From NCBI GenBank assembly GCA_019648995.1, contig BLXT01007673.1, positions 1,438,164 through 1,496,746 of the forward strand: a stretch of DNA of 58,583 bases, written 5' to 3'. Below are positions 42,701 through 50,174 of this stretch, one piece after another. Below the pieces are notes generated by a model that was not told the origin of the DNA, did not search any database, and saw only the letters and a list, made by a program, of their open reading frames with translations. How positions within the stretch are numbered: the stretch's first letter is position 1; the number at the start of each line of letters is the position of its first letter. The translations under genes were made by a program, and so were the position numbers. The DNA is from Plakobranchus ocellatus (lineage: Eukaryota > Mollusca > Gastropoda > Plakobranchidae).

Positions 42701-45260
42701 TCATCAAATTAATTCTATCGAGGTAAAATCTTATTTAAATCTTTCCTATTCACCCAACCAAACGCAAATCGTTTCAACAAGTGAACTTCAGTAATGTAGT
42801 GGCAAGCCTTGTTGGGGTGCTATTGCATGTCATGTCGAGTATTCATTTGGGGTTTCCCAAGCCTAGTTGTCTAGATGGCCCCCGTTTAGGGTCTCCCTAG
42901 TTTTGTCTAGAGTAGATGGCCTTCATTTGTAGTCTCCATAGCCTTTTCCTTGCATATGGTCAGCAGGCTTACATAAACACATTGCTCCAATCTCCGGTGT
43001 TTCTGTACTTTCCGGCAGCACTGAACACATTTCTATGGTACCTTTTCATGCTCTCTATCCTTCTTTTGAATGACTTTGCCCCAGTCGTCACTTTCTTTGT
43101 ATTTCTTCCTTCCTTCTCCTATTCCCTGTCCTTCAGCCACTTCTGCAACATCACCATAACCCATCTCAGGCACAAAACCACTTTGGGTGTCAACATCTTC
43201 AGCGGTTGCTTGCTTTCAGCAACTTCTGCAATGACATCACCACTAGTCACAAAACTACTACGAGTGCCAACATCCTCAGCAATCCCTTGTCCTTCTGTCA
43301 CTTCTGCAACATCACTACGCCCAGCCCTATGACAATATTTCCATGGTTGTCAAATATCTTCAACGGTTCCTCGTCCTTCAGTCACCTCTGCAACATCATT
43401 ATTAATATTACCAATCTCAGTCACTAAACCACTATGAGTGTCAACATCCTCAGCAATCCCTTGTCCCTCGGCTACTTCTTCAACATCACACTACCCCCTT
43501 CAATCACAATATTTCCTTGGTTGTAATATCTTCAGCGATTCGGGGGCGTCGGTGGCACAGTGGCTTGTGAGTCCGCCCTGAGATCTGCAGGGACCCTTCT
43601 GTCGCGGGTTCGAGCCCCGCCATCCACACCCAGGCCTGACGGAGGGCCTTAAAGTCTGAGATCATCTACCTTGTTGTGGACTGGCTATATACAAAAACCC
43701 AAACCCTTCAGCGATTCCTTGTCTTTCATCTATTTCTACAACATACGGATCCAGCTCCCTATAAATCTTCTCATGGTTGTCAACATTGTCTTCATTCAAA
43801 ACAACACTTTTAGGGTTGGCCATCACTGAAATAAAATTTTGCATTAGACTGTCATGGTATAAGCTGTGAGAACGATATGTCAAGAAGAGAGGTTTCTGAG
43901 GGTGCAGGTGATTTAGCCTCATCCAAGCAGGTTGTCTTGGCCGGACTTTTCTTGAGAATTTGGTAGCTCCTCAAGTTCACGTTCATTATCTGTGAAAGTA
44001 CAAATATGGTCACAACTTACATAACACTAGTATTGTATTTAACTCAACAAAAAGGCAAGAAAAATATATATGGAAAAATAGAGAGAGGAGAACAGGGAAA
44101 AGAAACATTCTTGTGAAATTTTTCCTGCTACATCTCTGTGTTATAGCTTAGTACATCGAGTGTCAAATAGTCTTAAGTTTAAGGTAAGTCATTAAAATTA
44201 AATGGCAACGATGACAAAGGTAAGATAATGACCATAATGATGAGAAAGTGACAAAATGATGTCAACAGCAGCAGCAGAAATAGCAGACAGTGTGATAGCC
44301 ATGGTGATAATGATGATGATAACGAAAAGAACAAAAAAAAAAAATTAATAAGAATAATACAAGTAATTATAATTATCAATCTTAAATAATATCATACTTT
44401 CTCTTGCGCAACGCTAATAAACGAATATATCTCTCAATTTGAGATAAGTGAGTGCTTCACTGCTGTGCTATCCGTGTAAGATGCAAACAGCCATAGAATC
44501 AAGGGGTGATAACGTTTGTAACCTCAATACAGAAGTCAAAAACCCAATCTTTCTGTAGATTAAAGTATCAATAATCACAAAAGAAACACATCTTAGTGAA
44601 GATGGGTTACATGGCTATGAATAATGCGTAAAATATTAAAGGAAACCTAACCTTGAAAGGTTGAATTCAGCATTTGAAAACAGTTAAATTGAAAAGTGTA
44701 CTGACAATTGCTTGGCTTAAGCCATATGCTCTAAACAAAGCAAATAATCAGTCGCATTCCTATAGTGAATTGAATTTATATGAAATTGATAGATTTCACT
44801 GATCATTTTATAGTAAAAACGTAATGGGCATCCCTTGGCCGAAAAAAATGGCCAAACTGGAATAAAAGTGTGACAGTTACAGGTCGTCCTAACTGGGATT
44901 TTGCAGAATCACTCCTGAAGTCTTAATGTTAACTGACTTTTTTTTTGCTTTGGATGCTCTTCGGTACTGAATCCTTGCAAACTATTCTGCAGTTCTACCT
45001 GTCTGAAAGGATTTTGTTTCTTTCTGCGAATATATATATATATATTAATAGAACAGTATATTGAAAACTTAATGACTTATACACAAAGATGAGACAAAGA
45101 ATTTTTTTCAGCCTGGATTCATCTAATTTCTGTCTCTGTGCTCCCCTTTCACTCTTTTTTTTTTTATTTTTTTTTTTAATAACAGATTCTTGATGAGGAA
45201 GAGGATGAGACTCCATCAAAGAACAGGGCAGTACAGAGGAAAGTGACGGTATCTAGCTAG
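5705..45260 (+). CDS. P2X ATP-gated cation channel gene (eleven coding exons, one alternative)
   Basis: Coding exons are 5705-5838, 13609-13765, 16275-16346, 17065-17146, 17873-17972, 18657-18752, 23966-24113 (7a) or 25620-25770 (7b), 27742-27872, 33173-33344, 34623-34724 and 45186-45260. All have AG/GT borders and matching phases, and the sum is 1269 nt (422 residues) with 7a. P2X subunits form trimeric channels opened by extracellular ATP. The sequence shows TM1 (about 33-54), a large ectodomain, TM2 (about 347-378) and short cytoplasmic ends. All ten family cysteines are present (119, 130, 136, 155, 169, 175, 229, 241, 275, 284). So are the ATP-contact residues Lys67/Lys69, Phe197/Thr198, Asn305/Arg307 and Lys329. 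The N-terminal Thr-Pro-Arg kinase motif and the post-TM2 YxxxK motif (Tyr388-Lys392) are present as well. Candidate N-glycosylation sites include NYS, NGT and NFT. Length is typical for the family. Subtype orthology cannot be assigned. The 5' UTR and poly(A) site are unknown. Confidence 0.95.
6249..8291. mobile_element. Decayed DNA transposon with short inverted ends and GTAAC-rich interior
   Basis: GGGCCATTCCATG (6249-6261) is matched inverted by CATGGAATGGCTC (8279-8291). In between are repeated, partly palindromic GTAAC motifs at about 6608-6625, 6776-6805, 7847-7864, 8034-8052 and 8267-8280. A minus-strand open frame at 7035-7319 (94 codons, very rich in Arg/Lys, with [10 protein letters not shown]) may be a remnant of its protein. 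I resolve no target duplication. The element type is not identified. Confidence 0.6.
8061..8152. repeat. 47-bp tandem duplication
   Basis: CATCCTCAGACACTTTGTTC begins at 8061 and again at 8108. Both copies run to AATACTAGAGATCT and are nearly identical, so this is a recent duplication inside the older element. Confidence 0.92.
8540..8615 (-). mobile_element. 3' end of a non-LTR retrotransposon (minus)
   Basis: The complement reads through an [12 protein letters not shown] C-terminus, and CATGTTCCTCCACTCAAAC recurs at 11270 and, inverted, near 52750. It is a dead-on-arrival 5'-truncated copy of the family seen with its reverse transcriptase at 51490-52800. Confidence 0.55.
11236..11425 (-). 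mobile_element. 3' end of the same non-LTR retrotransposon family (minus)
   Basis: On the minus strand this encodes IGKGSNN-type and [15 protein letters not shown] residues. It aligns with 52612-52780 in inverted orientation (TTGCCTATTGCCCATGACT against its complement near 52690). It is strongly 5'-truncated. Confidence 0.7.
13609..13765 (+). CDS. P2X exon 2: end of TM1 and first ATP-contact lysines
   Basis: It completes Gly45, then reads [10 protein letters not shown], the end of TM1 and start of the ectodomain. VTTKLKG carries the two lysines that bind the ATP phosphates in this family (Lys67, Lys69). [11 protein letters not shown] is typical P2X. The acceptor is CTTTTCAG and the donor CAG|GTTTGT. 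Confidence 0.95.
13766..16274 (+). other. P2X intron 2
   Basis: About 2.5 kb, AT-rich. I see no repeat family, RNA gene or convincing ORF. The 80-codon minus frame at 14938-15180 looks like chance. Confidence 0.7.
16275..16346 (+). CDS. P2X exon 3
   Basis: 24 codons, phase 0 at both ends: [20 protein letters not shown], with the first ectodomain cysteine (Cys119). The acceptor is CTTTCAG and the donor GAG|GTGAGT. The next intron (16347-17064) is AT-rich with only a small internal duplication of TATTTAACTTCAAT (near 16494 and 16566). Confidence 0.95.
17065..17146 (+). CDS. P2X exon 4
   Basis: It encodes [10 protein letters not shown], giving Cys130 and Cys136 of the head domain, and ends one base into a Gly codon. 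The donor is ATG|GTAAGT. The next intron (17147-17872, 726 nt) is AT-rich with nothing recognised. Confidence 0.95.
17873..17972 (+). CDS. P2X exon 5: cysteine-rich head domain
   Basis: It encodes [22 protein letters not shown] and VENDDM, giving Cys155, Cys169 and Cys175 and an NGT glycosylation site. RGWCPVE is a hallmark of the family. The donor is AT|GTAAGT. The next intron (17973-18656) holds no recognised element. Confidence 0.96.
18657..18752 (+). CDS. P2X exon 6: adenine-pocket NFT motif
   Basis: It reads [20 protein letters not shown], then [12 protein letters not shown]. Phe197 and Thr198 of NFTVFIKN correspond to the Phe-Thr pair that contacts ATP in vertebrate P2X receptors. It ends two bases into an Arg codon (AG|GTAAGA). 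That phase must be met by either version of exon 7. Confidence 0.96.
18860..19568. mobile_element. Non-autonomous element flanked by TTAA with 11-bp perfect inverted ends
   Basis: CTCACTTGAGA (18860-18870) is repeated inverted as TCTCAAGTGAG (19558-19568), and both are preceded or followed by TTAA (18856-18859, 19569-19572). TTAA targets are used by piggyBac and some Kolobok-type elements. The right half (19390-19560) is unusually GC-rich for the window and carries repeated GGCGCAT/ATGCGCC motifs. A 100-codon minus frame there (19261-19563) has no recognised domain. There is no transposase, so it would be mobilised in trans. Confidence 0.8.
20801..20940. repeat. Purine-rich low-complexity tract
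   Basis: About 140 bases almost entirely A and G on the plus strand (AGAAAGAAAAGGAGAAGAGAG and the like), with an internal near-duplication. It could adopt triplex structure, but no function is implied. Confidence 0.9.
20945..22385 (-). mobile_element. Gypsy-type LTR retrotransposon remnant: gag end, protease, integrase zinc finger
   Basis: In minus-strand order: 22353-22135 resembles the end of Gypsy Gag ([16 protein letters not shown] and [10 protein letters not shown]). 22044-21614 has an aspartic protease with LRDTGCN, the active-site D-T-G. 21180-20950 has an integrase HHCC finger ([13 protein letters not shown], then SCHKCQ) followed by [12 protein letters not shown]. Stops and frame changes are frequent. 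Only about 450 bases separate protease from integrase, so the reverse transcriptase and RNase H are gone. No LTRs are visible. Confidence 0.7.
22371..23735 (+). mobile_element. Non-LTR retrotransposon C-terminal fragment with RNase H
   Basis: The plus strand reads [16 protein letters not shown], then an RNase H-like block ([33 protein letters not shown]). It continues with [25 protein letters not shown] and [17 protein letters not shown], the C-terminal region of Jockey/I-type non-LTR elements. Many stops and shifts. The left edge touches the Gypsy remnant of opposite polarity. Confidence 0.75.
23966..24113 (+). CDS. P2X exon 7a: dorsal-fin exon, canonical-looking version
   Basis: 148 nt, entering at phase 2 and leaving at phase 0. 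It encodes [15 protein letters not shown], an 11-residue loop, then [14 protein letters not shown] and FENISAE. The two cysteines (229, 241) match the fourth family disulfide, which staples the dorsal fin. Leu226 and Ile243 match hydrophobic dorsal-fin residues reported to contact ATP in vertebrate P2X4. The loop between the cysteines ([11 protein letters not shown]) has net charge near zero and the segment before it is acidic (DNEDD). It also carries an NIS sequon. The acceptor is GCTAG|G and the donor GAG|GTATCA, both weaker than those of 7b. Confidence 0.9.
24114..25619 (+). other. Intron between alternative exons 7a and 7b
   Basis: 1506 nt. It contains A15-16 at 24261-24276 and a cluster of AAATTTTGC/GCAAAATTT words. 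CAAAATTTGCA (24282-24292) and TGCAAATTTTG (24840-24850) are exact complements that could pair in the transcript. The length is too great for simple steric splice interference. No gene or known repeat is seen. Confidence 0.6.
25620..25770 (+). CDS. P2X exon 7b: duplicated dorsal-fin exon
   Basis: 151 nt with the same phases as 7a. It reads [16 protein letters not shown], loop [11 protein letters not shown], then [14 protein letters not shown] and FEDLTFQ. From the first cysteine on, 15 of 35 residues match 7a without gaps, and 7b is one residue longer before the cysteine. Both cysteines, the Leu at -3 from the first cysteine and the CPIF core are kept, so it looks functional. The loop has net charge about +2 with an RWRR cluster. 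The acceptor is TGTATTTCAG and the donor CAG|GTAGGC. Using 7b in place of 7a keeps the frame; adding it to 7a does not. Confidence 0.9.
25771..27741 (+). other. P2X intron 7 with (TA)n at the acceptor
   Basis: 2 kb, AT-rich. I see no third exon-7 copy (no further TTYTGYCC-type core in frame) and no known element. It ends in a 35-bp (AT)n run at 27694-27728, followed directly by TTCTTTCCTCAG. Confidence 0.7.
27694..27728. repeat. (AT)n microsatellite next to the exon 8 splice acceptor
   Basis: Uninterrupted AT run ending 13 bases before exon 8. The remaining pyrimidine tract is only TTCTTTCCTC, so the branch-point zone must lie in or beyond the repeat. Confidence 0.97.
27742..27872 (+). CDS. 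P2X exon 8
   Basis: It reads [20 protein letters not shown], then [14 protein letters not shown] and SRGFNFR. Cys275 and Cys284 form the fifth family disulfide. Asn305 and Arg307 of FNFR correspond to the ATP-phosphate contacts. It ends two bases into the Arg codon. Confidence 0.96.
29281..29550 (+). mobile_element. tRNA-derived SINE (family 2), full length with 13-bp target duplication
   Basis: TTACCAATATTCT flanks it on both sides (29268-29280, 29551-29563). The head has pol III boxes: A box TAGCTCACCTGG (29292-29303) and B box GGTTTGAATCC (29336-29346). A second copy at 50175-50465 shares the body, including GGCAAACTGC and GCTTGGAYYAAGC. It ends in a T-rich tail. Not a functional tRNA gene. 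Confidence 0.88.
31301..32062. mobile_element. hAT-like non-autonomous element, copy 1 (8-bp target duplication)
   Basis: AACTAAAA flanks both sides (31293-31300, 32063-32070). The left end TAAAGTGTCTAGCGGGACCC pairs imperfectly with the right end GGGGTCTCTCTAGCCTCC. The body matches copy 2 in the same orientation, for example GAGAATGTGCAGAGACTATS, AGACAAAATGTTACTTTG and CATCAAATTAATTCTATCGA. An 8-bp duplication is the signature of hAT and a few related superfamilies. There is no transposase. Confidence 0.82.
33173..33344 (+). CDS. P2X exon 9: last ATP lysine and start of TM2
   Basis: It reads YADQFG, then [20 protein letters not shown], then [20 protein letters not shown]. Lys329 of YKAYGIRF is the conserved phosphate-binding lysine. 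[10 protein letters not shown] is the P2X TM2 signature that lines the pore. It ends phase 0 at GTG|GTAAGG. Confidence 0.97.
33345..34622 (+). other. P2X intron 9 with a short tandem repeat
   Basis: A ~115-bp unit is repeated at about 33541-33645 and 33656-33755 (GGAGTTTTGCAC ... CACTTTTACTCTTTTAATAT ... GGTCAGTCA), with a partial third copy to about 33830. A related piece (GTCAATCATGTAGATTTA) occurs at 37452. The rest is unremarkable AT-rich DNA. Confidence 0.8.
34623..34724 (+). CDS. P2X exon 10: end of TM2 and cytoplasmic stabilising motif
   Basis: It reads [20 protein letters not shown], then [14 protein letters not shown]. Tyr388-Leu-Asp-Val-Lys392 is the YxxxK motif that stabilises P2X channels at the surface. 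Both ends are phase 0 and the donor is CAG|GTAAAC. Confidence 0.95.
36060..36535 (+). mobile_element. Non-LTR retrotransposon fragment, end of RNase H region
   Basis: Frames read LQWISCHC, then [20 protein letters not shown], then [20 protein letters not shown], then [13 protein letters not shown]. This is the C-terminal part of an RNase H-bearing non-LTR element. It is broken by shifts and truncated at both ends, and its sequence differs from the fragment at 22371-23735. Confidence 0.65.
37681..37701. other. Assembly gap (21 N)
   Basis: Run of N directly after TTGCGATCC. The true length of missing sequence is unknown. Confidence 1.
37969..38621 (+). mobile_element. Solo LTR with 5-bp target duplication
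   Basis: A 653-bp unit starts TGTCACGACAGG and ends CCAACCATGACA (TG...CA with TGTCA/TGACA inverted ends). It is flanked by GTTAT on both sides (37964-37968, 38622-38626). It is richer in GC than its surroundings and has AATAAA near 38043 and 38566. With no internal region, it is most simply the product of recombination between two LTRs of a Gypsy-like element. Strand is inferred from the AATAAA positions. Confidence 0.82.
40080..41528 (-). pseudogene. Decayed transposase-like gene, core and C-terminal part
   Basis: On the minus strand, across several frames: [30 protein letters not shown] with [39 protein letters not shown]; a Ser-Asp block followed by [26 protein letters not shown]; then [21 protein letters not shown] and [21 protein letters not shown] know this arrangement from anonymous repetitive invertebrate proteins that look like DDE-type transposases, but cannot name the superfamily. 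Frameshifts and stops are many. Its antisense strand creates a false P2X terminal exon at 40175-40366. Confidence 0.6.
41537..42949. mobile_element. hAT-like non-autonomous element, copy 2, inserted in the transposase-like gene
   Basis: TTGCATAT flanks both sides (41529-41536, 42950-42957). The ends ACAAAGTGTCTAGCGGGACC and GTCTCCATAGCCTTTTCCT match the ends of copy 1 and are imperfectly inverted to one another. It is 1413 bp, about 650 bp longer than copy 1, with extra DNA mainly between about 41700 and 42450. No ORF is recognised. Confidence 0.8.
42950..43935 (-). pseudogene. Upstream part of the transposase-like gene with an acidic tandem repeat
   Basis: On the minus strand, repeated units containing [15 protein letters not shown] and [11 protein letters not shown] residues (DNA units of AACATCYTCAGC...CTTCTGCAACATC) run from about 43830 to 43120, then [15 protein letters not shown] and KCVQCCRK. 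Together with 40080-41528 this reads as one old gene split by the hAT-like insertion. The repeat region is itself split by a SINE. Continuity is inferred from order and strand only. Confidence 0.45.
43542..43705 (+). mobile_element. tRNA-derived SINE (family 1), full length with 12-bp target duplication
   Basis: CTTCAGCGATTC flanks it (43530-43541, 43706-43717). A box TGGCACAGTGG (43553-43563), B box GGTTCGAGCCC (43607-43617), body GGCCTGACGGAGGGCCTTAA, tail ending CAAAAACCCAAACC. A truncated copy sits at 52010-52147. It is 164 bp and interrupts the acidic repeats of the transposase-like gene. Confidence 0.9.
45186..45260 (+). CDS. P2X terminal coding exon (exon 11)
   Basis: After a long T tract and TAATAACAG, phase 0 gives [20 protein letters not shown], then TVSS and TAG at 45258-45260. 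It is a short acidic-then-basic cytoplasmic tail. The acceptor, the phase and the absence of any overlapping repeat make it the best terminal exon. The sequence is too short for family recognition, so another terminal exon in intron 10 cannot be excluded. Confidence 0.65.
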   Translation: MLDEEEDETPSKNRAVQRKVTVSS

Positions 45261-46419
45261 GAGGAGAGGAGTAACATCCATTTTTGTTGCCAATGAGATC
45301 TTCAGACATTCTTCCCATGCATAAACACCACTCATCACTAAATATTGGGGACTTTAAAAAAAACTCTTTAGATCAGTTCTCAAATCTTTGCTGTACTCAA
45401 TTTATCTGTGAATCAAAGTTAAAGATATGCTGCTGGAAAAAAAAGACAACTTATGTTTCAGGCAGTGAAGTAGAAAATGTTGAATCATCAGGCTTTGTAA
45501 TTTGTAAAAAAATTAACTTGAAAATGAATTCTGAAAATCGGATCCATATATGTAGATTCTCTGTCATGGTATAAGGATTTAAGGTATGTTATAGAGCATA
45601 AAGAAAAACAAAATCTTTTTTATCAAAAATATTCTCAGTATCATCTCATTCATGATTCATTAGGATTTGTCTTAGTTATAATAAATGGATTTCGTTTCTG
45701 ATTCATTAGAGTTGGACTCATGAAAAATGGGGTCATTTTTTGTACATATGAGAATTTGAAAAGAATTATTAGGAACTCCACTTTTTGTGTAAAATTTTGT
45801 CCGTATCATATTGAAATGGGGTCTGGATAATCAATTCGCTTAAGGGAAACTCTTGCTTAAAGTCAGCTCTTTAAGGCAGCCCCTTTCGTCTTTTCCTCCA
45901 TTTCTTTGTTATGGATGAAGTCAACTGTTGCCTGAAGTCAACCAATTTTGATGCTCTAGAGCGGTTGACTTATAAGCAGACTCCACTGTATTTGTGTTAA
46001 TTGACCACTACATCATACAAATTTAAAAGCTATTAAATTTATATATTTGTATGTATTTCATTCCTGTTTTGCAATATAAGGTAAAAGTGAAAGATATTGA
46101 AAGAACAGGCACAGTGAGAGATGGATATTGGCTGGGATCCGTATGGTTTCAAATTGCATTGTCTTGTACAGTCATCAATTTCCACTTTTTGCTTCACTTT
46201 TTAGAAAATTTAAACAAAGCAATTGACTTAAAGCGGATTGTAGGGAGATATCTCATCATAAAGATAGCAAAGTGATTGTAACTGAGTGTTAAGGGGAGTC
46301 GAATCATTTATAATTTATTTAAAAAAAAATTTTTTTTTTCTTTTATTGACAACTTCAATACATTGGAGCACAGCCATATATTTTGAAAAAAGGCAAGGGG
46401 ATTTTCTTTTTTGAAAGGT

Positions 46420-46705
46420 TAAAGAGCAAATATCAAATATCTTGGCAACCTAATAACATCATACTATAGATGCATAAGTGAAATAAGTAAAAAAAATTGC
46501 AGTGGCCAAATATACATTCCAAAAGAATGAAACCAATACTGGCAAACAGAATCACAGGTATAGAAACCAAAATAAGGGTTATGAAAACATATGTATGGTT
46601 TATGGTAATGAGTGTTGGACAGTTAGCAAGGAACGGAGAATAAACTGGAAGAAGTAGAGATGCGGTTTATGAGAAGAATGATGAGGATATCATGGACAGA
46701 AAGAT
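46420..46705 (+). mobile_element. Fragment of the YADD non-LTR retrotransposon family
   Basis: It parallels 52220-52500: ATTCCAAAA(A)GAATGAAACC, ATACTGGCAAA, AAATAAGGGT, GGTAATGAGTGTTGGACA, then AGAATGATGAGGA. It encodes the post-RT region (YGNECWTVSKE, RRMMRIS-like). Truncated at both ends. Confidence 0.75.
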
Positions 46706-47129
46706 AGTCCAATCTACAGTCCCGTGTAGTTGACCTATCAGTCATCAATGTTGAAAAGCCTATTGTCCTACCCGCTAGCAAGCCATATGCCCCTACTTGA
46801 TGTCAGTCACCTGCACCTCCCTAAAATTGTCTAAGCATTTTAAGTTTGCCTGAATTGGCCCCTTTTCTTTATGACCTCCTATCTGGAAGAAAAAGTGTTT
46901 CATTCCGTATATTATGTCAACTTAGCTGTAAGTACTGCACAATTATATTGTAATTTGATTCTTTACTTTCAACAGGTTAGTTTCAAACCATTGGCACCTT
47001 TGTGCAAAATTATTCGTACTTGAACTTCATCATAAACAGTAACGAAGAAGGAATATCTTAAACATGAATATACAAACCAAAGCACGACACCCATGCACTC
47101 CTACCCTACCTTTCTTTATCCTATCCCCT

Positions 47130-47600
47130 TCTCTATATCTAATTATGATCTGTCTGGCTATGCAATATCTCTGTGTGTCTCCTTTTCTCTCAAGATGTCT
47201 CATAATGATCTCTGTCTCTGTTTAGCCATGACCTTTCTCTTTCTCTCAACTCTAGATCTAATCATGATTTCTGTGTCTGTCTAGCTATATGATCTCTCAC
47301 CATGTTGCTCTGTAGGATCTACTCATGGTCTCTGCCTAGCTATGATCTCTCTCTTTCTCTTCATCTAGCTGAAAGATGTAATCATAACCATATTGTGTCT
47401 GCCTAGCTATGATCTCTCTCTCTCTCTTTCTATTTCCCGAAGTAAATCTATTCATGGTCTCCATCACACTAGCTATGATCACCCTCTCTGTATCTGGCTC
47501 AGTAACCATAGTCTCTGATTTTGACTAGCTGTGTTCTATGCACTCTCTTTAGATGTAAATGTAGTCACTATCTCCCAAGATCTAGTCAAGATCCTTCCGA
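47130..47600. repeat. Degenerate minisatellite, unit about 55-67 bp
   Basis: CTAGCTATGATCTCTCTC-like words recur near 47226, 47281, 47335, 47402, 47468 and 47524, separated by TAATCATGRTCTCTG-like words. The tract is pyrimidine-rich on the plus strand with TCTCTC runs. Confidence 0.8.
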
Positions 47601-50174
47601 CCTAGACATGTGCTCTCCTTTTTCTATGGCTGGATCAAGTCATGGTTTGTAAATCCCCCTTAATCTATCTCTAAGTTCTGTCTCTAAGTCTAGTTTTACG
47701 GCTGCACAGCATGCTGATTACCAAAAGAAGGGAATGGTTGGGAGGAAATATGTTGCCAAAAATGTGCCTGATGATACATGTTGTTTATGGATACTCTCAT
47801 TAAACCATAACTTTATCATGATGGTTTTGTTACTTTTTATGGTTAATAAGAGACCTCCATTATATTGGATAATGCAACCGTTACAGCCAAATACCTTCTT
47901 TTACATCACCTTTATACCAGAAATTTGTTCCTAAAAATTGAGAGGAACTAAAAGGGGTACATGTTAGATATAACCGAGGCTGTTGTATAGATTTTGCTGT
48001 TCACTATTCTGTGTGTCTACTAGTTTTTAGTGGAAGTTAAAGTGGGAAATTTTGTTTGGAAGTAAATTCAGCTTAAACTGTGTAAAAAATTTAGTTTGAA
48101 AGTACAATTACGGTGTATATTGACCTGCATCACTGAAGTTTTTGTCAGAACCTTTCTGTGCCTCAGAGGCAATATTTGTTTTGTGACATCAGAGACGACC
48201 TTTCAAGATAGATTGATTTTATATGAAAAACTTGTCAGCACAGCAGTAGATGTATTACATGGAAAGATTCATGCCTACTCATGTAGCTGCTAATCTGGTA
48301 CGTGTGGGGCGATGTAAGACTTGTATATGAGTCAATAAGTGAGACTTTTATTTTCTTTACCATGATGAGGGTTATATATGTGTTTGATTGCGAGGTAACT
48401 GCTTTTGTTGTTAAATCATTTTCATCAATGCTGCTCAGCAAAGTTACATCAAATGGTTGAAAAAGAAGTGAAAAGATTAATGAAAGTTTTGTTGTTGTTG
48501 TTAAAACAAAAAAGATCTAATTTGACATTCCAGATGCCTTTTTCTTATGGGCTAAGGATAATTTTTTTCTTCACCGTGAATTTGTAAGACAAATGAGTGA
48601 ATAAATTCATTTCCTACCTTCAAGCCTTACATGTGTGTTTAAAAGCCAAAATACACCTTTGTGTTAATCTATTGATGCTCATATTAACAAGGCAGACTCA
48701 AGTTATCATTTGGCAAATGCATGCTGCTTTGGAGAGAAAAAGGAACAAAAAATTCTGGGATGAATTATTTTCATTGTGAAAAGAGATTCCTGTTAAATGG
48801 ACTCGACTGTTTAAGTGTATGTTTAACAGCATTGTAATTTTCATGTCATGAATTGTGACCTAGGTGGTATAAATAGTAAAAATTATGATATTAATACTGT
48901 TTTTGTGACTGATATACTGTTTTCCATTTTGACTTTCAATATTTGCTGCCATTTCTGCAAAATTGCTTTGCACTTTCACCAGGTTGCTTTTCTGTCTGTT
49001 GTATTGAGAGTTAATATATTGTGTTGTCATCTTTTCTACGAAAAAAATAAATATGTTGTATAGAAAACAAAAGTGATATGATGACATGCACACAAAGTAT
49101 GGATTAATTTGTTTTTTTATGTCATCATCTTAAGTAAATAAAACAATACTATGAATTTTTGTAGAAAAAGTGTATTAGGTATATTGACTTTACTCCAGAA
49201 AAAATATATCACTATTTGCCTAATCATCCTTTGTGAATCTGCTATTTATTTTGTGTTGCATTATCCTTTCTATGAAACATATTGCTGTTAATTTTTGTTT
49301 TTGTATGTCTCCAATAAATTTGGACATAATGTTTCTAACATATGCTTTTAACTAATATGTTCTTCCTACGATTTAGGCTAATTTTGAATATACTGCATGT
49401 ATAATACAGATTTTATTTTAGGAAGTACGGCTTATGATGAGCCCTTGTAAGCCAAAGGCTAGCAAGAGTCAGATCTTTAATCATTACTCATATAATTTGC
49501 ATTCACACCTTGCACAATAAGCCTACTATAAAATGGTTTCAAAATGTATTTGTATTTTTATGCATTTCTTTATGTGCTAGAAGCAGGTGCTGGCATTACA
49601 GACGTTTAGGAACTGAAACATAGAAAATAAAACTGAGGGTATGATAGACAATGTTGTCGCAGTATGGAGAAAAAGGCATTTAGTATTATTAATCACAATA
49701 ATCTGTATAGAACAGACATAGCCTGAATCTAAAATTGGTCACCTTAAGCTCCCCTTAGTGGTTAAAAAGCTATGCTATAGAATATTTCCACAAATGATAT
49801 GACTTTATAATGAGAAGATCAACATCATACATATGATGTAGTAACATTTAAATTTTAAAAACGCCAAAATATAGATATAGATTTCTTAGGCAAGAAAGCA
49901 TAAAGTAGAATAAACTGGAATAACAATGTCTCTTTATTCACTGCATGAAACAGAGAAGGAATTATGTTAATTATAATAGCAGAAGCAATACAACGATCTA
50001 CTTAATTTATTTTAATGAGTTTTAATGATTCTCAGTAAGAGCATTTCGCATGAGCAATATGTAAAATTTATCATAATCGGGCAATCATTCATACTCCTTA
50101 CTATTAATGCTGGCTTCAAAAAGCCCCTCTTTCTCGTACAAGGAACTCACAAAGTTTATTATTAACCATTCCTA

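Larger units (their letters stand above)
34725..45185 (+). other. P2X intron 10 (10.5 kb)
   Basis: It contains a non-LTR fragment (36060-36535), an assembly gap (37681-37701), a solo LTR (37969-38621) and a decayed transposase-like gene (40080-43935, minus) with nested hAT-like and SINE insertions. No convincing extra P2X exon was found. 34740-36050 and 38640-40075 are AT-rich with nothing recognised, and 43940-45180 is AT-rich with a GAT-like low-complexity stretch near 44200-44340. The acceptor has a long T tract. Confidence 0.75.
45261..50170 (+). other. P2X 3' flank / possible long 3' UTR
   Basis: There is no protein domain. AATAAA occurs at 48600-48605 and near 49042, 49136 and 49314, any of which could end the P2X transcript. 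It holds a non-LTR fragment (46420-46705) and a degenerate minisatellite (47130-47600). The remainder (47650-50170) is AT-rich with no gene recognised. Confidence 0.5.

Noticed and set aside
43119..43332. Plus-strand 138-codon frame at 42916-43332 and its neighbours
   Set aside because: They are antisense to the acidic repeat; hydrophobic Ser/Phe/Leu-rich translation is what antisense of Glu/Lys/Asp-rich coding gives.
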